From PALSA-926 sp964476835 (GTDB lineage Bacteria; Pseudomonadota; Alphaproteobacteria; Micavibrionales; UBA2020): 57,260 bases of DNA. Of this stretch, positions 1 to 8,539 are shown piece after piece. The DNA lies in NCBI GenBank assembly GCA_964476835.1, contig CAYZCE010000012.1, positions 1 to 57,260 of the forward strand, given 5' to 3'. The translations under genes and the position numbers were made by a program. Positions within the stretch are counted from its first letter, which is position 1. Every line of letters starts with the position of its first letter. Below the pieces are notes generated by a model. It was not told the DNA's origin. It ran no database searches and saw only the letters and a list, made by a program, of their open reading frames with translations.

Positions 1-70
1 GACCGAAAGCCCACTGGGGCAGGTGCGCATAAACCGGCGGCACGGGCGCTTTGGGGGGAGTTTTGCTCAT
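1..70 (-). CDS. Partial CDS, N-terminus only (possible ASCH-domain protein)
   Basis: An ATG at 70 overlaps the TGA of pheS by four bases (ATGA), so this is the next gene of the pheS operon, cut by the window edge after 23 codons. The visible N-terminus is proline-rich and ends in a Trp-Ala-Phe-Gly segment. It does not look like the start of PheT, which usually follows pheS. A W-x-F-G segment near the N-terminus recalls ASCH-domain proteins, but 23 residues cannot support a firm assignment. If right, an RNA-binding-type protein is translationally coupled to pheS. Confidence 0.5.
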   Translation of the reverse strand, partial: MSKTPPKAPVPPVYAHLPQWAFG

Positions 71-1149
71 CGCGTCAGCCCTCCCGTCACGCTGGGAATA
101 TCAAGTGCTGCGAAACCATAATGACGCAGCCAGCGCAGGTCGGACTCGAAGAACGTGCGCAGGTCGGGGATGCCGTATTTCAGCATCGTGATCCGCTCGA
201 CGCCCATGCCGAAGGCGAAGCCTTGGTAGACCTCGGGGTCGATGCCGCAGTTTTTCAGCACGTTGGGATGCACCATGCCGCAGCCCAAAATTTCCAGCCA
301 GTCGTCGCCTTCGCCGATTTTCAGCTCGCCGCCCTTGCGGGAGCAGCCGATGTCCATCTCCGCCGAGGGTTCGGTGAAGGGGAAGAAGCTGGGACGGAAG
401 CGCGTCTTGAGTTGGTCGACTTCGAAGAAGCTCTTGCAGAATTCGATCAGGCAGCCTTTCAGGTGCCCCATATGCGTGGCCTTGTCGATCATCAGGCCTT
501 CCATCTGGTGGAACATCGGCGTGTGGGTCATGTCATAGTCGGAACGATAGGTCTTGCCGGGGATGATGACGCGGATCGGCCCTTGCTCCGGCTTCCAGTT
601 CTGCATCACGTGCACCTGCACGGTCGAGGTATGTGTGCGGAGCAGGCGCGCGGAACCGTTGGCGTCGGGCAGGTAGAACGTGTCGTGCATCTGGCGCGCC
701 GGGTGTTCGGGCGGGAAGTTGAGCGCGGTGAAGTTGTGGAAGTCGTCTTCGATCTCCGGCCCTTCGGCGACCGAGAAGCCCATGCGGCCGAAAATCTCGG
801 CGAGTTCCTGCATCGTGCGGCTGATCGGGTGGATGGTGCCGAGCGCGCCGGGACGCGGCGAGAGGGTGACGTCGATCTTTTCGCTTTTCAGGCGTTCCTC
901 GAGCGCGGCTTTCTTCAGCAGGCTGGCGCGTGCGTCGATCTCGGCGGAGATCTCATCCTTGAGACGGTTGAGCGCCTGTCCCATTTCCTTGCGCTGGTCG
1001 GGCGTGAGGCTGCCGAGCGTCTGCATCAGGCCCGTCACCTTGCCCTTCTTGCCCAGCGCGGAGACGCGCACTTCTTCCAACGCGGCGATGTCGTTGGCGG
1101 CCTTGACGGTATCGACGAGTTCTTTTTTCAGCGCATCTAAGTTATTCAT
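67..1149 (-). CDS. pheS: Phenylalanine--tRNA ligase alpha subunit
   Basis: Catalytic alpha subunit of the cytoplasmic (alphaBeta)2 PheRS, which charges tRNA-Phe. The 360-residue length is normal for bacterial PheS. It has the N-terminal coiled-coil tRNA-binding arm (about residues 1-90) and then the class II core, with motif 2 around residues 250-270 (FRPSFFPFTEPSAE) and motif 3 at 314-323 (GMGVERITML). The ATG at 1149 lies six bases after the ferredoxin stop and the 3' end overlaps the next gene by four bases, so it is co-transcribed with the ferredoxin/reductase genes. pheT would be expected downstream but at least one other gene starts first. Confidence 0.97.
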   Translation of the reverse strand: MNNLDALKKELVDTVKAANDIAALEEVRVSALGKKGKVTGLMQTLGSLTPDQRKEMGQALNRLKDEISAEIDARASLLKKAALEERLKSEKIDVTLSPRPGALGTIHPISRTMQELAEIFGRMGFSVAEGPEIEDDFHNFTALNFPPEHPARQMHDTFYLPDANGSARLLRTHTSTVQVHVMQNWKPEQGPIRVIIPGKTYRSDYDMTHTPMFHQMEGLMIDKATHMGHLKGCLIEFCKSFFEVDQLKTRFRPSFFPFTEPSAEMDIGCSRKGGELKIGEGDDWLEILGCGMVHPNVLKNCGIDPEVYQGFAFGMGVERITMLKYGIPDLRTFFESDLRWLRHYGFAALDIPSVTGGLTR

Positions 1150-1155
1150 GCATCC

Positions 1156-1476
1156 TCACGGTTCGCTGCCCGGCGCCAGCGTCACGCGCAGGCCGTCCAG
1201 CTTTTCTTCCAATATAATCTGGCACGACAGGCGCGACTTGTCATTCACTTCAAAGGCGTTGTCGGCCATATAATCCAGTTCATCCCCGGTGGGCTGGGGT
1301 ATTTTATACATCCAGTCGGGGTCGACGTAGACGTGGCAGGTCGCGCAGGCCAGGCAGCCGCCGCATTCCGCCTTGATCGGCAGCTTGTAGTCGCGGATGA
1401 CTTCCATCAGTCGCCAGCCCTCGACGCCCTCGATCGCGTGTTCCTTGCCCTTTTGGTCAGTGACGTAGACGATCAT
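1156..1476 (-). CDS. [2Fe-2S] ferredoxin, adrenodoxin/ISC type
   Basis: Small electron carrier of 106 residues. The cluster ligands fit the adrenodoxin/ISC pattern C-x5-C-x2-C...C: Cys38, Cys44, Cys47 and Cys85. An additional Cys41 sits inside the loop (CGGCLACATC), where ISC ferredoxins usually have Ser or Ala. The start ATG at 1476 overlaps the stop of the upstream membrane-protein gene by four bases. A ferredoxin-NADP reductase is encoded one gene further upstream, so the two are plausibly redox partners. It could serve Fe-S cluster assembly or a monooxygenase; nothing in the window decides. Confidence 0.92.
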   Translation of the reverse strand: MIVYVTDQKGKEHAIEGVEGWRLMEVIRDYKLPIKAECGGCLACATCHVYVDPDWMYKIPQPTGDELDYMADNAFEVNDKSRLSCQIILEEKLDGLRVTLAPGSEP

Positions 1477-2228
1477 GCCCAGCCCGCCTTATCCCCGATT
1501 ATCCGCTTCAGCACAGAAACCCCGGCAGCGGTCAGAAGCGACGTCGAAAGCACCGTGAGGCACGCACTGAGGGCTGCCAGCCCTACATAACCGAGCAACG
1601 GGGAGAACGTCTTCACGCTCCGCGAAAAATACGGCGCGAAAGGCATCAGCGCGATCATGATCGGGAAATAGATGGACAAAAACAGTCCCAACAGGCGCAG
1701 AGAGAACAAAGGCCCTTCCACGATAAGCAGGAACCGCTCGAACGGATAGGAAATGGCGGCCAGCAGCGGCAAGAAAGCAAAACGCAAACTCCACAACACG
1801 CCATAGATCAAGAGCACGGCCACGATCACCTCAAGCGGGTGCAAGGTCGACACAGCCATGCCTGCCGCCACTGCGGCCATCATCAAGGCAAACAGGCTGC
1901 TCATGTTGAACAACAGGTTGATCAGAATGGAGATCTCCATGACATTCCGGCGCTTCGCGCTTTTAACCGCCGCTTCCGGGTCTTCTCCGAGAAGCAGCAA
2001 GCGCACCTCCACGAAGGAAAACCAAGCCAGAAAAACCGATGCCGGCAACTGGATCAACCAACTGCGCGCCCATGCAAGCTCGGCATGCAGCGCCTTGACT
2101 GCCAGCACGGACAAGAACTGCACGAGCAGCGGGAACGCCGCCGCCTTCAGTAAGGTCTGGCGCGCGCGCCAAACAAGGAGATAGGCATCCCTGACAACGT
2201 TGAAAATGCCGAACGCCGCGCGGTCCAT
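1473..2228 (-). CDS. Polytopic membrane protein of unknown function
   Basis: A 251-residue hydrophobic protein with about six predicted transmembrane segments (roughly 25-45, 55-77, 97-123, 132-158, 172-198, 212-238). I do not recognise a family and see no catalytic or ligand motif. The ATG at 2228 is one base from the TAG of the reductase gene, and the 3' end overlaps the ferredoxin gene by four bases, so it is sandwiched between a ferredoxin and a likely ferredoxin reductase. That position hints at, but does not show, a role in membrane-linked electron transfer. Confidence 0.8.
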   Translation of the reverse strand: MDRAAFGIFNVVRDAYLLVWRARQTLLKAAAFPLLVQFLSVLAVKALHAELAWARSWLIQLPASVFLAWFSFVEVRLLLLGEDPEAAVKSAKRRNVMEISILINLLFNMSSLFALMMAAVAAGMAVSTLHPLEVIVAVLLIYGVLWSLRFAFLPLLAAISYPFERFLLIVEGPLFSLRLLGLFLSIYFPIMIALMPFAPYFSRSVKTFSPLLGYVGLAALSACLTVLSTSLLTAAGVSVLKRIIGDKAGWA

Positions 2229-2229
2229 G

Positions 2230-3243
2230 CTATTCCTTCACGCCGAGCTTCTTTTGCAGCCCGCTGCTGGAGGTGGTGTACTCGAACCGCCACTTGCGGT
2301 CGGGATGGATATAGCGGAAGGCCTTTTGCGCCATCAGTGCGGCTTCATGGAAGCCGGACAAAATCAATTTCAGCTTGCCCGGATACCAGTTGATGTCGCC
2401 GATCGCGAAGATGCCGGGCACGCTGGTCTCGAAATCCTCGGTGTTGACGGGGATGAGGGTGTCCTTCATCTCCACGCCGAAAGTCGCGACGGGGCCGAGC
2501 TTCATGGTGAGGCCGTAGAAGGCCAGCAGCGCGTCGCACGCGATGTCCTTGTCCGACACCGTCACGGCGGAGAGCTGTGCGCCAACGCCCTTCAGTGCGC
2601 TCAAGTTGCCGATGGCGAGAGAAACTTTTTCTTCCGCGACCAGTGCGCGCATGCGCGCGACGTTGTGCGGCGCAGCGCGGAATTCGTCGCGGCGGTGGAC
2701 GAGCGTGACGGATTTGGCGATCGGCTGCAGTGCGAGCGTCCAGTCGATCGCGCTGTCGCCGCCGCCGGCGATCACGATGTTTTTATCGCGGAATTGCTCC
2801 ATCTTGCGCACGGCGTAGAAAACCGATGTGCCTTCATAAACGTCAATATCCGCGATCGGCGGCTTCTTCGGCATGAAGCTGCCGCCGCCCGCCGCGATCA
2901 CGATGATCTTCGCTTCAATCACGATGCCTGCGTCGGTCGTGACGCGCCAGCCTTCCGCCGTCTTCTCCACCTTCTCTGCCATCTGGCCGAAGTGGAAGGT
3001 GGGGTGGAACGGTTTGATCTGTTCCATCAGTTGGTCGGTCAGCTGCTGGCCCGTCACGATGGGCAGTGCGGGGATATCGTAGATCGGCTTTTCAGGATAG
3101 AGCTCGGCGCATTGGCCGCCAGGTTTATCAAGAATGTCGATCAGGTGCGCCTTGACGTCGACGAGGCCCAGCTCGAAGACCGCGAAGAGGGCGACGGGGC
3201 CGGCGCCGATGATGACGGCATCTGTCTTGTGGATCTCGGTCAT
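2230..3243 (-). CDS. Ferredoxin--NADP reductase, thioredoxin-reductase-like type 2
   Basis: A 337-residue flavoprotein expected to move electrons between NADPH and ferredoxin through FAD. An FAD-binding GAGPVA motif lies at residues 13-18 and an NADPH-binding AGGGDSA motif at 159-165. No CxxC redox pair of the thioredoxin-reductase kind is present, which separates it from TrxB. The start is set at 3243 (MTEIHKTD): this ATG overlaps the TGA of the LOG gene by four bases and gives the family's usual N-terminus; an upstream ATG at 3294 would add 17 unrelated residues. The downstream ferredoxin is its natural partner. Confidence 0.93.
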   Translation of the reverse strand: MTEIHKTDAVIIGAGPVALFAVFELGLVDVKAHLIDILDKPGGQCAELYPEKPIYDIPALPIVTGQQLTDQLMEQIKPFHPTFHFGQMAEKVEKTAEGWRVTTDAGIVIEAKIIVIAAGGGSFMPKKPPIADIDVYEGTSVFYAVRKMEQFRDKNIVIAGGGDSAIDWTLALQPIAKSVTLVHRRDEFRAAPHNVARMRALVAEEKVSLAIGNLSALKGVGAQLSAVTVSDKDIACDALLAFYGLTMKLGPVATFGVEMKDTLIPVNTEDFETSVPGIFAIGDINWYPGKLKLILSGFHEAALMAQKAFRYIHPDRKWRFEYTTSSSGLQKKLGVKE

Positions 3244-3776
3244 ACGGCCAGCACCGTGCCGAGCGCGTCGCCCGGCATCCACACACGCAGGCAATCCTTG
3301 CGCGGCGTGGCGATTAATCCTGCCGTCAGCGCGCGTTCGTAATAAAGCTTGATGCCGTCAAGATATCCGCCGACCTGCACGAGGATGACGGGCGGGCCAT
3401 CTTCATACACGGCGGTTTCCAAGCCCTGCAACGCCTCGCGCAGCGAGCCGGGGCCGCCGGGCAGCACGAACTTGGCGCACGGTTCCTCGCGGCGGAAAAG
3501 GTGATAGCGCTCCAGTTCCGTCTCGACAACCGTCACCTGCGCGCCGGGCAGCTGCGGCTTGTGCGCGTACTGGCGCAACGTGATCGCGACGATGCCCGCG
3601 CCCGCTTGCTGCGCGGCCTGCGAGACCGCGCCCATCACGCCCGTCATGCCGCCGCCGTACATCAGGTCATAGCCGCCCTGCCCGATCAGCGCGCCGAGTT
3701 GGCGCGCCGCATCGACGATGGCGGGATCCGTGGGCATAGTCGCCCCGGCAAAAACGCAGATTTTGGGTTTGGTCAT
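3240..3776 (-). CDS. LOG-family protein (lysine decarboxylase-like/TIGR00730)
   Basis: A 178-residue Rossmann-fold protein. Family members often release free cytokinin-type bases from their nucleoside 5'-monophosphates; some only bind nucleotides. A YGGG segment lies at residues 40-43 and the signature loop at 106-116 (PGGPGSLREAL), where the usual PGGxGTxxE has Ser in place of Thr. The second basic motif is also changed (RR instead of RK near residues 95-96), so catalysis should not be assumed. It is first in the operon leading to pheS and is divergent from ppsR across a 116-base gap. Confidence 0.85.
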   Translation of the reverse strand: MTKPKICVFAGATMPTDPAIVDAARQLGALIGQGGYDLMYGGGMTGVMGAVSQAAQQAGAGIVAITLRQYAHKPQLPGAQVTVVETELERYHLFRREEPCAKFVLPGGPGSLREALQGLETAVYEDGPPVILVQVGGYLDGIKLYYERALTAGLIATPRKDCLRVWMPGDALGTVLAV

Positions 3777-3892
3777 ACGGTCTCCGATACAGGGGTAACC
3801 TATCGAAAACCGCTATTTTTGTCCACGACTTTATAAATATGTAAATCATTTAAGCGATTCAGATAGCTGATAAATTCGGCTAAGCTCCCCGC

Positions 3893-4702
3893 ATGAGCAA
3901 GTTTCACCTGCACCTGATCTCGGATTCGACCGGCGGCACGCTGAACAGCGTAGTCAAGGCCTGCCTCGCCCAGTTCGAGGGGCTGGAGGTGGAGCAGCAT
4001 TTCTGGCCGCTGGTGCGGACGCAAAAGCAGCTCCAAGCCGCGCTCGAAGGCATTCACCGCAACCCCGGCATGGTGCTGTATACGCTGGTCGACGAGGCGC
4101 TGGTGCAGGCGCTGGAAAAGCACTGCGCGGCGATGGGCGTGCCGTCGCTCTCGGTGCTGCACCCGATCCTGCAATTGATGAGCGGCTTCTTCGGGCGCGA
4201 GAGCCTGGCGGAGCCGGGCCTGCAGCACAAGCTCAACGCCGAATATTTTGCGCGCATGGATGCCGTCGATTATGCGCTGCACCACGACGACGGGCAGAAG
4301 AGCGGGCGCGACCTCGCGCAGGCCGACGTCATCCTTGTCGGCGTTTCGCGCACCTCGAAGACGCCGACGTGCGTCTACCTCGCCAATCGCGGAATCAAGG
4401 CGGCGAACGTGCCCTATGTGCCAGGCATCCCGTTTCCCGCGCATGTGCTGGAGCTCAAAAAGCCTTTGTTCGTCGCGCTGATCGCTTCCGCCGAACGCCT
4501 TATCGACATCCGCCGCAACCGCCTGAACCAGCTCGGCGAAGTGCGCACCACCGATTACCTCGACCCCGACCGCGTGGCCGACGAAGTCAAGGAAGCGCGC
4601 CGCTTCTACAATGGCCACGGCTGGCCGGTCATCGACGTCACGCGCCGCTCGGTCGAGGAAACTGCGGCCGAAATCATCGCCATGCTGGAAAAGAAAGCGT
4701 GA
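3893..4702 (+). CDS. ppsR: Pyruvate,phosphate dikinase / PEP synthase regulatory protein
   Basis: A bifunctional ADP-dependent kinase and Pi-dependent pyrophosphorylase (DUF299 family) that switches PPDK or PEP synthase off and on. The 269-residue length is typical. The conserved ISDSTGGT segment is at residues 9-16 and the nucleotide-binding loop GVSRTSKTPT at 150-159, followed by the family's PGIPFP stretch. The target enzyme is not in this window. It is first in the operon ppsR-aroE-coaE-dnaQ; its TGA overlaps the GTG start of aroE. No strong Shine-Dalgarno sequence is seen before the ATG. Confidence 0.95.
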   Translation: MSKFHLHLISDSTGGTLNSVVKACLAQFEGLEVEQHFWPLVRTQKQLQAALEGIHRNPGMVLYTLVDEALVQALEKHCAAMGVPSLSVLHPILQLMSGFFGRESLAEPGLQHKLNAEYFARMDAVDYALHHDDGQKSGRDLAQADVILVGVSRTSKTPTCVYLANRGIKAANVPYVPGIPFPAHVLELKKPLFVALIASAERLIDIRRNRLNQLGEVRTTDYLDPDRVADEVKEARRFYNGHGWPVIDVTRRSVEETAAEIIAMLEKKA

Positions 4703-5520
4703 TCCGCGCGGGCGTCCTCGGGCATCCCATCGCGCATTCGCTCTCGCCGAAGCTGCACGGCCATTGGCTGGATGCTTACGGGATCAATGGCAGCTACACC
4801 GCCGTCGACACGCCGAGCGGCACGCTGAAGGAAGCGTTGAAGCGCTTGACCGGCGAGGGTTTCGCCGGCTGCAACCTGACCTTGCCGCTGAAGGAAGAAG
4901 CGCTCGCGCTAATGGACACACTGGATGACAGCGCGCATATTGCCGGCGCGGTCAATACAGTCGTGATCAAGCACGGTCGCCCGACGGGATACAACAGCGA
5001 CGGCTTCGGCTTCATCGAGAGCCTGAACGCGCAATGCCCCGGATGGAGCGCGGCGCATGTCGTGCTGCTCGGCACTGGCGGCGCGGCGCGCGGCATTGCG
5101 GCGGCGCTGAAACAAGCGGGCACGCAAAAGTTCACGCTGGTCAACCGCACGCCCGCGCGCGCAGAATCACTGGCGCAGGATTTGCAGCTGCCTCATACCG
5201 CCATCGCCGCATGGGACAAACGCGCCGCCGCGCTCGAAGGCGCAAGTTTATTGGTGAATTGCAGCAGTTTAGGGATGAAGGGCCAGCCCCCGCTCGACCT
5301 TGACCTCTCCGCCCTTCACAAATCCGCGACGGTATGCGACATTGTTTACTGGCCGCTGGTCACGCCGCTGCTCGCCGCCGCACAGATGCGCGGGCATAAA
5401 ACGGCGGAAGGCCTGCCGATGCTGCTGCATCAGGGACGGCTCGGCTTTAAACTTTGGTTCGGGCAGGACCCCGCGGTCACGCCGGAACTTTACAACACCG
5501 TTGCGAAAGGGATCGCATGA
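4699..5520 (+). CDS. aroE: Shikimate dehydrogenase (NADP+)
   Basis: Reduces 3-dehydroshikimate to shikimate with NADPH in aromatic amino-acid and folate-precursor synthesis. The shikimate-binding SLSP is at residues 14-17, the catalytic Lys is Lys65 (LPLKEE) and the catalytic Asp is Asp101 (YNSDG); the glycine-rich NADP loop GTGGAARG is at 125-132. The start is GTG at 4699, overlapping the ppsR stop as GTGA; this gives 273 residues, standard for the family, and places the catalytic residues where E. coli AroE has them. The frame is open further upstream, but that part is out-of-frame ppsR sequence. The 3' end overlaps coaE as ATGA. Confidence 0.96.
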   Translation: MIRAGVLGHPIAHSLSPKLHGHWLDAYGINGSYTAVDTPSGTLKEALKRLTGEGFAGCNLTLPLKEEALALMDTLDDSAHIAGAVNTVVIKHGRPTGYNSDGFGFIESLNAQCPGWSAAHVVLLGTGGAARGIAAALKQAGTQKFTLVNRTPARAESLAQDLQLPHTAIAAWDKRAAALEGASLLVNCSSLGMKGQPPLDLDLSALHKSATVCDIVYWPLVTPLLAAAQMRGHKTAEGLPMLLHQGRLGFKLWFGQDPAVTPELYNTVAKGIA

Positions 5521-6137
5521 TCGTCATCGGCATTACAGGCTCCATCGGCATGGGCAAGACCACCGCTTCCGACATGCTGCGCGAGATGGACATCCCCGTG
5601 CACGATTCCGACGCGACCGTGCACCGCCTGCTCTCGGCCGGAGGAGCGGGCGTCATGCCGGTGGGCAACAAGTTCCCCGCCGCGATGAAGAACGACGCGA
5701 ACGGCATGGCGTATATCGACCGTCCGGTGCTCGGCCGCATCGTCTTCGCCGACCGCCACAAGAAGAAGGAACTGGAAGAAATTCTGCACCCGCTCGTGCG
5801 CGCGGAGAGCGACAAATTCAAGGAAGAGATGAAAAAGCGCGGCCGCACCATCATCGGCCTCGACATCCCGCTGCTGTTTGAAACAGGCGGCGAAAACCGC
5901 GTCGACGTGACCCTCTGCGTCACCGCGCCCAAAGAAACCCAGCGCGAGCGCGTGCTGTCGCGCCCCGGCATGACGTCTGAGAAATTCGACCGCATCGTCT
6001 CCGGCCAGCTGCCCGACGCGGAAAAGCGCAAGCGCGCCGACTACGTGGTCGAGAGCGACAAGGGCCTCGACGACATGCGCCAGCAATTGGTGCGCATCGT
6101 GCGCGCGATCGCGCCCAACCACGCACTGCAGGGCTGA
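5517..6137 (+). CDS. coaE: Dephospho-CoA kinase
   Basis: Catalyses the last step of coenzyme A synthesis, phosphorylating the 3'-hydroxyl of dephospho-CoA with ATP. The P-loop is at residues 5-16 (GITGSIGMGKTT), and the family's DIPLLFE segment is present in the middle. The start ATG at 5517 overlaps the aroE TGA by four bases and gives 206 residues, the usual length. The gene is followed one base later by dnaQ. aroE-coaE-dnaQ-secB is a well-known conserved neighbourhood in Alphaproteobacteria. Confidence 0.96.
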   Translation: MIVIGITGSIGMGKTTASDMLREMDIPVHDSDATVHRLLSAGGAGVMPVGNKFPAAMKNDANGMAYIDRPVLGRIVFADRHKKKELEEILHPLVRAESDKFKEEMKKRGRTIIGLDIPLLFETGGENRVDVTLCVTAPKETQRERVLSRPGMTSEKFDRIVSGQLPDAEKRKRADYVVESDKGLDDMRQQLVRIVRAIAPNHALQG

Positions 6138-6138
6138 C

Positions 6139-6825
6139 ATGACGCGCGAGATCATCCTCGACACGGAAACCACGGGTTTCGAGCCCGGCGAAGGCCACCG
6201 CATCGTCGAACTCGGCTGCGTCGAGCTGGTCAACCACCTGCAGACCGGGCGCACGCTGCACTTCTATTACAACCCCATGCGCGACGTGCCAGCCGAGGCC
6301 GCGCGCATCCACGGCCTGACCACCGAATTCCTCAAGGACAAGCCGCTGTTCTCGGAAAAGGTCGGGGAGTTCCTCGAATTCATCGGCGACGCGACGCTGG
6401 TGATCCACAATGCCGAATTCGACATCAAGTTCCTCAACTCCGAACTCAAGGCGGCGGGCTTCAAGCAGCTGCTGATGAGCCGCGTCACCGACACGCTGCT
6501 GATGGCGCGCGCGAAATTTCCCGGCCAGCCGGCGAGCCTCGACGCACTCTGCCGCCGCTTCAAGGTGGATGCGACCGAACGTACGTTGCACGGCGCTCTG
6601 CTCGACTCGCAACTGCTCGCGGAAGTGTATCTGGAACTGATCGGCGGACGTCAGCACGGCCTCAGCCTCGATGCCGAGCAGGAAGCGCAGACGCAGGCCG
6701 CCAAGCTGCGCCGCAAGAACCGCCCGTTGCGCGCGGCGCGCGACTTCCCGCCTTCGGCCGACGAGCTGAAGGCGCATGAATCCCTGATCGACAAGATTAA
6801 GGGCGCGTTGTGGCGCGCCGGCTGA
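6139..6825 (+). CDS. dnaQ: DNA polymerase III epsilon subunit, 3'-5' proofreading exonuclease
   Basis: The proofreading subunit of the replicative polymerase core. All DEDDh exonuclease residues are visible: Asp8 and Glu10 (DTETTG), Asp95 (HNAEFD), His151 and Asp156 (HGALLDSQ). At 228 residues it is a stand-alone epsilon subunit, with a C-terminal tail of about 55 residues expected to bind the alpha subunit. The ATG is one base after the coaE stop. It converges on secB with a single base between the two stop codons, so no terminator fits between them. Confidence 0.96.
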   Translation: MTREIILDTETTGFEPGEGHRIVELGCVELVNHLQTGRTLHFYYNPMRDVPAEAARIHGLTTEFLKDKPLFSEKVGEFLEFIGDATLVIHNAEFDIKFLNSELKAAGFKQLLMSRVTDTLLMARAKFPGQPASLDALCRRFKVDATERTLHGALLDSQLLAEVYLELIGGRQHGLSLDAEQEAQTQAAKLRRKNRPLRAARDFPPSADELKAHESLIDKIKGALWRAG

Positions 6826-6826
6826 C

Positions 6827-7315
6827 TTAGGCCGAAGCCGTCTTCGCCTGTTCGTCCTGCAGGCGCTTCATTTCAGTCATGTAGATCGTCTCGAAGCTGA
6901 TCGGCGCGAGGTAGAGCGGCGGATAGCCGGCCTGCACCGTCAGGCTGGCGACCTGCTCGCGCACGAAGGGGAACAGCAGCTTGGGCACTTCGACCATCAG
7001 CACCGCCGCGACGTTTTCCTGCGGGATGCCGATGAGGGCGACCAGCGCGCCGTAGTGCAGGTCGAGGATGAAGGCCATTTTGTTGTTCTGCGTGTTCTTC
7101 GCCTCGATGCGCAGGCTGATGCTGCTCTCGAACGCGTTGTCCTTGATGTGCTGCTGGCCGAGCGAGATCTGCACGTTGGTTTCCGGCGTCGTCCAGCCGC
7201 TGACGAGGCTTTCGGGCGCGTGCGGGTTCTCGAACGAGACGTCCTTGATGTACTGGGTGACGATCTGGATGCCCGGCTGGGGCGCTTGCGGGTTTTGGTT
7301 CTGCTGATCGGCCAT
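6827..7315 (-). CDS. secB: Protein-export chaperone SecB
   Basis: Cytosolic tetrameric chaperone that keeps precursor proteins unfolded and delivers them to SecA. About 162 residues, with the SecB N-terminal YIKDVSFENP segment and the C-terminal region ending in YPPLYLAPISFE. The chosen ATG (7315, MADQQ) has GAGGAG six bases upstream; another ATG at 7321 is directly adjacent to that Shine-Dalgarno and would be badly spaced. It is convergent with dnaQ and lies downstream of fxsA on the same strand. Confidence 0.96.
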   Translation of the reverse strand: MADQQNQNPQAPQPGIQIVTQYIKDVSFENPHAPESLVSGWTTPETNVQISLGQQHIKDNAFESSISLRIEAKNTQNNKMAFILDLHYGALVALIGIPQENVAAVLMVEVPKLLFPFVREQVASLTVQAGYPPLYLAPISFETIYMTEMKRLQDEQAKTASA

Positions 7316-7393
7316 GGTCATCTCCTCAAAATAATGTGATGCGGCGGAGTGTGCACGAGAACGCCCGCGATTGCCAAGAAAAACGCTTTTTCT

Positions 7394-7825
7394 TTACGTA
7401 ATCTTCTTGTCGTCACTGTCGATGCGCTTGAAGTCGCCCTCGATGGTGTCGCTGCGCGTCTCCGTCGGCCTGTTTTCGCGCTGCCAATACGTAAAACGCC
7501 AGAGCCGGCGGTCGAGATCATTGAGTGCCTGCTGGTGCCGCTGCCAGATGAGCGCCGCGAGGATGCGGCGTGTCGGCCCCCACAGCAGCGGCAGCGCGAC
7601 AAAATCGCTGATAAATCCGGGGAAGATCAGCAGCAGCGCGGCGAGCACCCGGCAAAGTTCATCAAACGGCGTCGCGGGCGCACGGCGCGCCGCCAGCAGG
7701 CGTACACCATAAAAGGCCGAGGCAAATACCCAGAGGATCGACAGCCCCGCGCCGATATGCGCGCCGATGGCGACGAAACCCCAGATCTCGATGAACGGCC
7801 ACAGCAGGATGAGAATAATAAGCAT
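7394..7825 (-). CDS. fxsA: FxsA family inner-membrane protein
   Basis: A 143-residue protein with hydrophobic segments near residues 1-20, 25-47 and 65-90 and a charged C-terminal tail of about 50 residues. The N-terminal hydrophobic stretch with a Glu (WPFIEIWGF) and the following glycine-rich helix match FxsA, whose E. coli member alleviates phage F exclusion when overproduced; its ordinary role is unknown. Next to secB and divergent from the Tim44-like gene, as in many Alphaproteobacteria. Confidence 0.9.
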   Translation of the reverse strand: MLIILILLWPFIEIWGFVAIGAHIGAGLSILWVFASAFYGVRLLAARRAPATPFDELCRVLAALLLIFPGFISDFVALPLLWGPTRRILAALIWQRHQQALNDLDRRLWRFTYWQRENRPTETRSDTIEGDFKRIDSDDKKIT

Positions 7826-7885
7826 GTCGTCTTCTTTTTTTCTGCGCTAAGCTTGCCTCCCGGACGAGAGGAGAGCAAGGGAAAG

Positions 7886-8539
7886 ATGAGCGTTGATATC
7901 CTGATTTTTGCCGCGATCGCGATCTTCCTGATCCTGCGCCTGCGCAGCGTCCTCGGCACCCGCCACGGCGACGAGCATACGCGCCCCAATCCTTTCGCAG
8001 CACCCGGGGCCGCAGCACCGCAACCGGCCGCACCGCTGCCGGCGCCGCGCGGGCCGTTCCAGCCGCCTGCCGACGTCGATCCCGCCGTTGCCGAAGGCCT
8101 GACCGAGATCGCGCAGGCCGACCCCGCTTTCACGGCCGGCGACTTCCTTTCCGGCGCGCGCGCGGCGTTTGAAATGATCGTCGACGCTTTCAGCAAGGGC
8201 GACCGCGCCGCCTTGCGCCCGTTGGTCGGCATCCAGCTTTACGACGATTTCAATGACGGCATCACCACGCGCGAAAAGGCGGGGCATACTTCCGAAACCG
8301 TTATCCACCGCATTCCCGCCGCCCGCATCACCGCCGCCAAGCTGGCGGGCGCGATGGCTTACGTCACTGTCGCCTTCGACGCCGAGCAGACCGCGGTGAC
8401 GCGCGACCGCACCGGCGCGACCGTCGCGGGCAACCCGGATGCGCACGCGACCGTTACGCATGTCTGGACCTTCTCGCGCGACACGCGTTCGGACGACCCG
8501 AACTGGACGCTGATCGAGACCGCAACGGCGGAAGCATGA
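7886..8539 (+). CDS. Tim44-like domain protein, membrane anchored
   Basis: A 217-residue protein with one N-terminal transmembrane helix (residues 4-19), an Ala/Pro-rich linker (about 35-70) and a C-terminal Tim44-like domain (about 85-215). The bacterial family resembles the mitochondrial import motor component; its bacterial role is not established. The ATG at 7886 follows a purine-rich GAGAGCAAGGGAAAG; the frame is open upstream, but that sequence is antisense to fxsA. The 3' end overlaps mltA as ATGA, so the two are translationally coupled, an association common in the class. Confidence 0.9.
   Translation: MSVDILIFAAIAIFLILRLRSVLGTRHGDEHTRPNPFAAPGAAAPQPAAPLPAPRGPFQPPADVDPAVAEGLTEIAQADPAFTAGDFLSGARAAFEMIVDAFSKGDRAALRPLVGIQLYDDFNDGITTREKAGHTSETVIHRIPAARITAAKLAGAMAYVTVAFDAEQTAVTRDRTGATVAGNPDAHATVTHVWTFSRDTRSDDPNWTLIETATAEA

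Noticed and set aside
8301..8309. TTATCCACC, one base from a DnaA box
   Set aside because: It lies inside the Tim44-like coding sequence, is inexact and has no companion sites.
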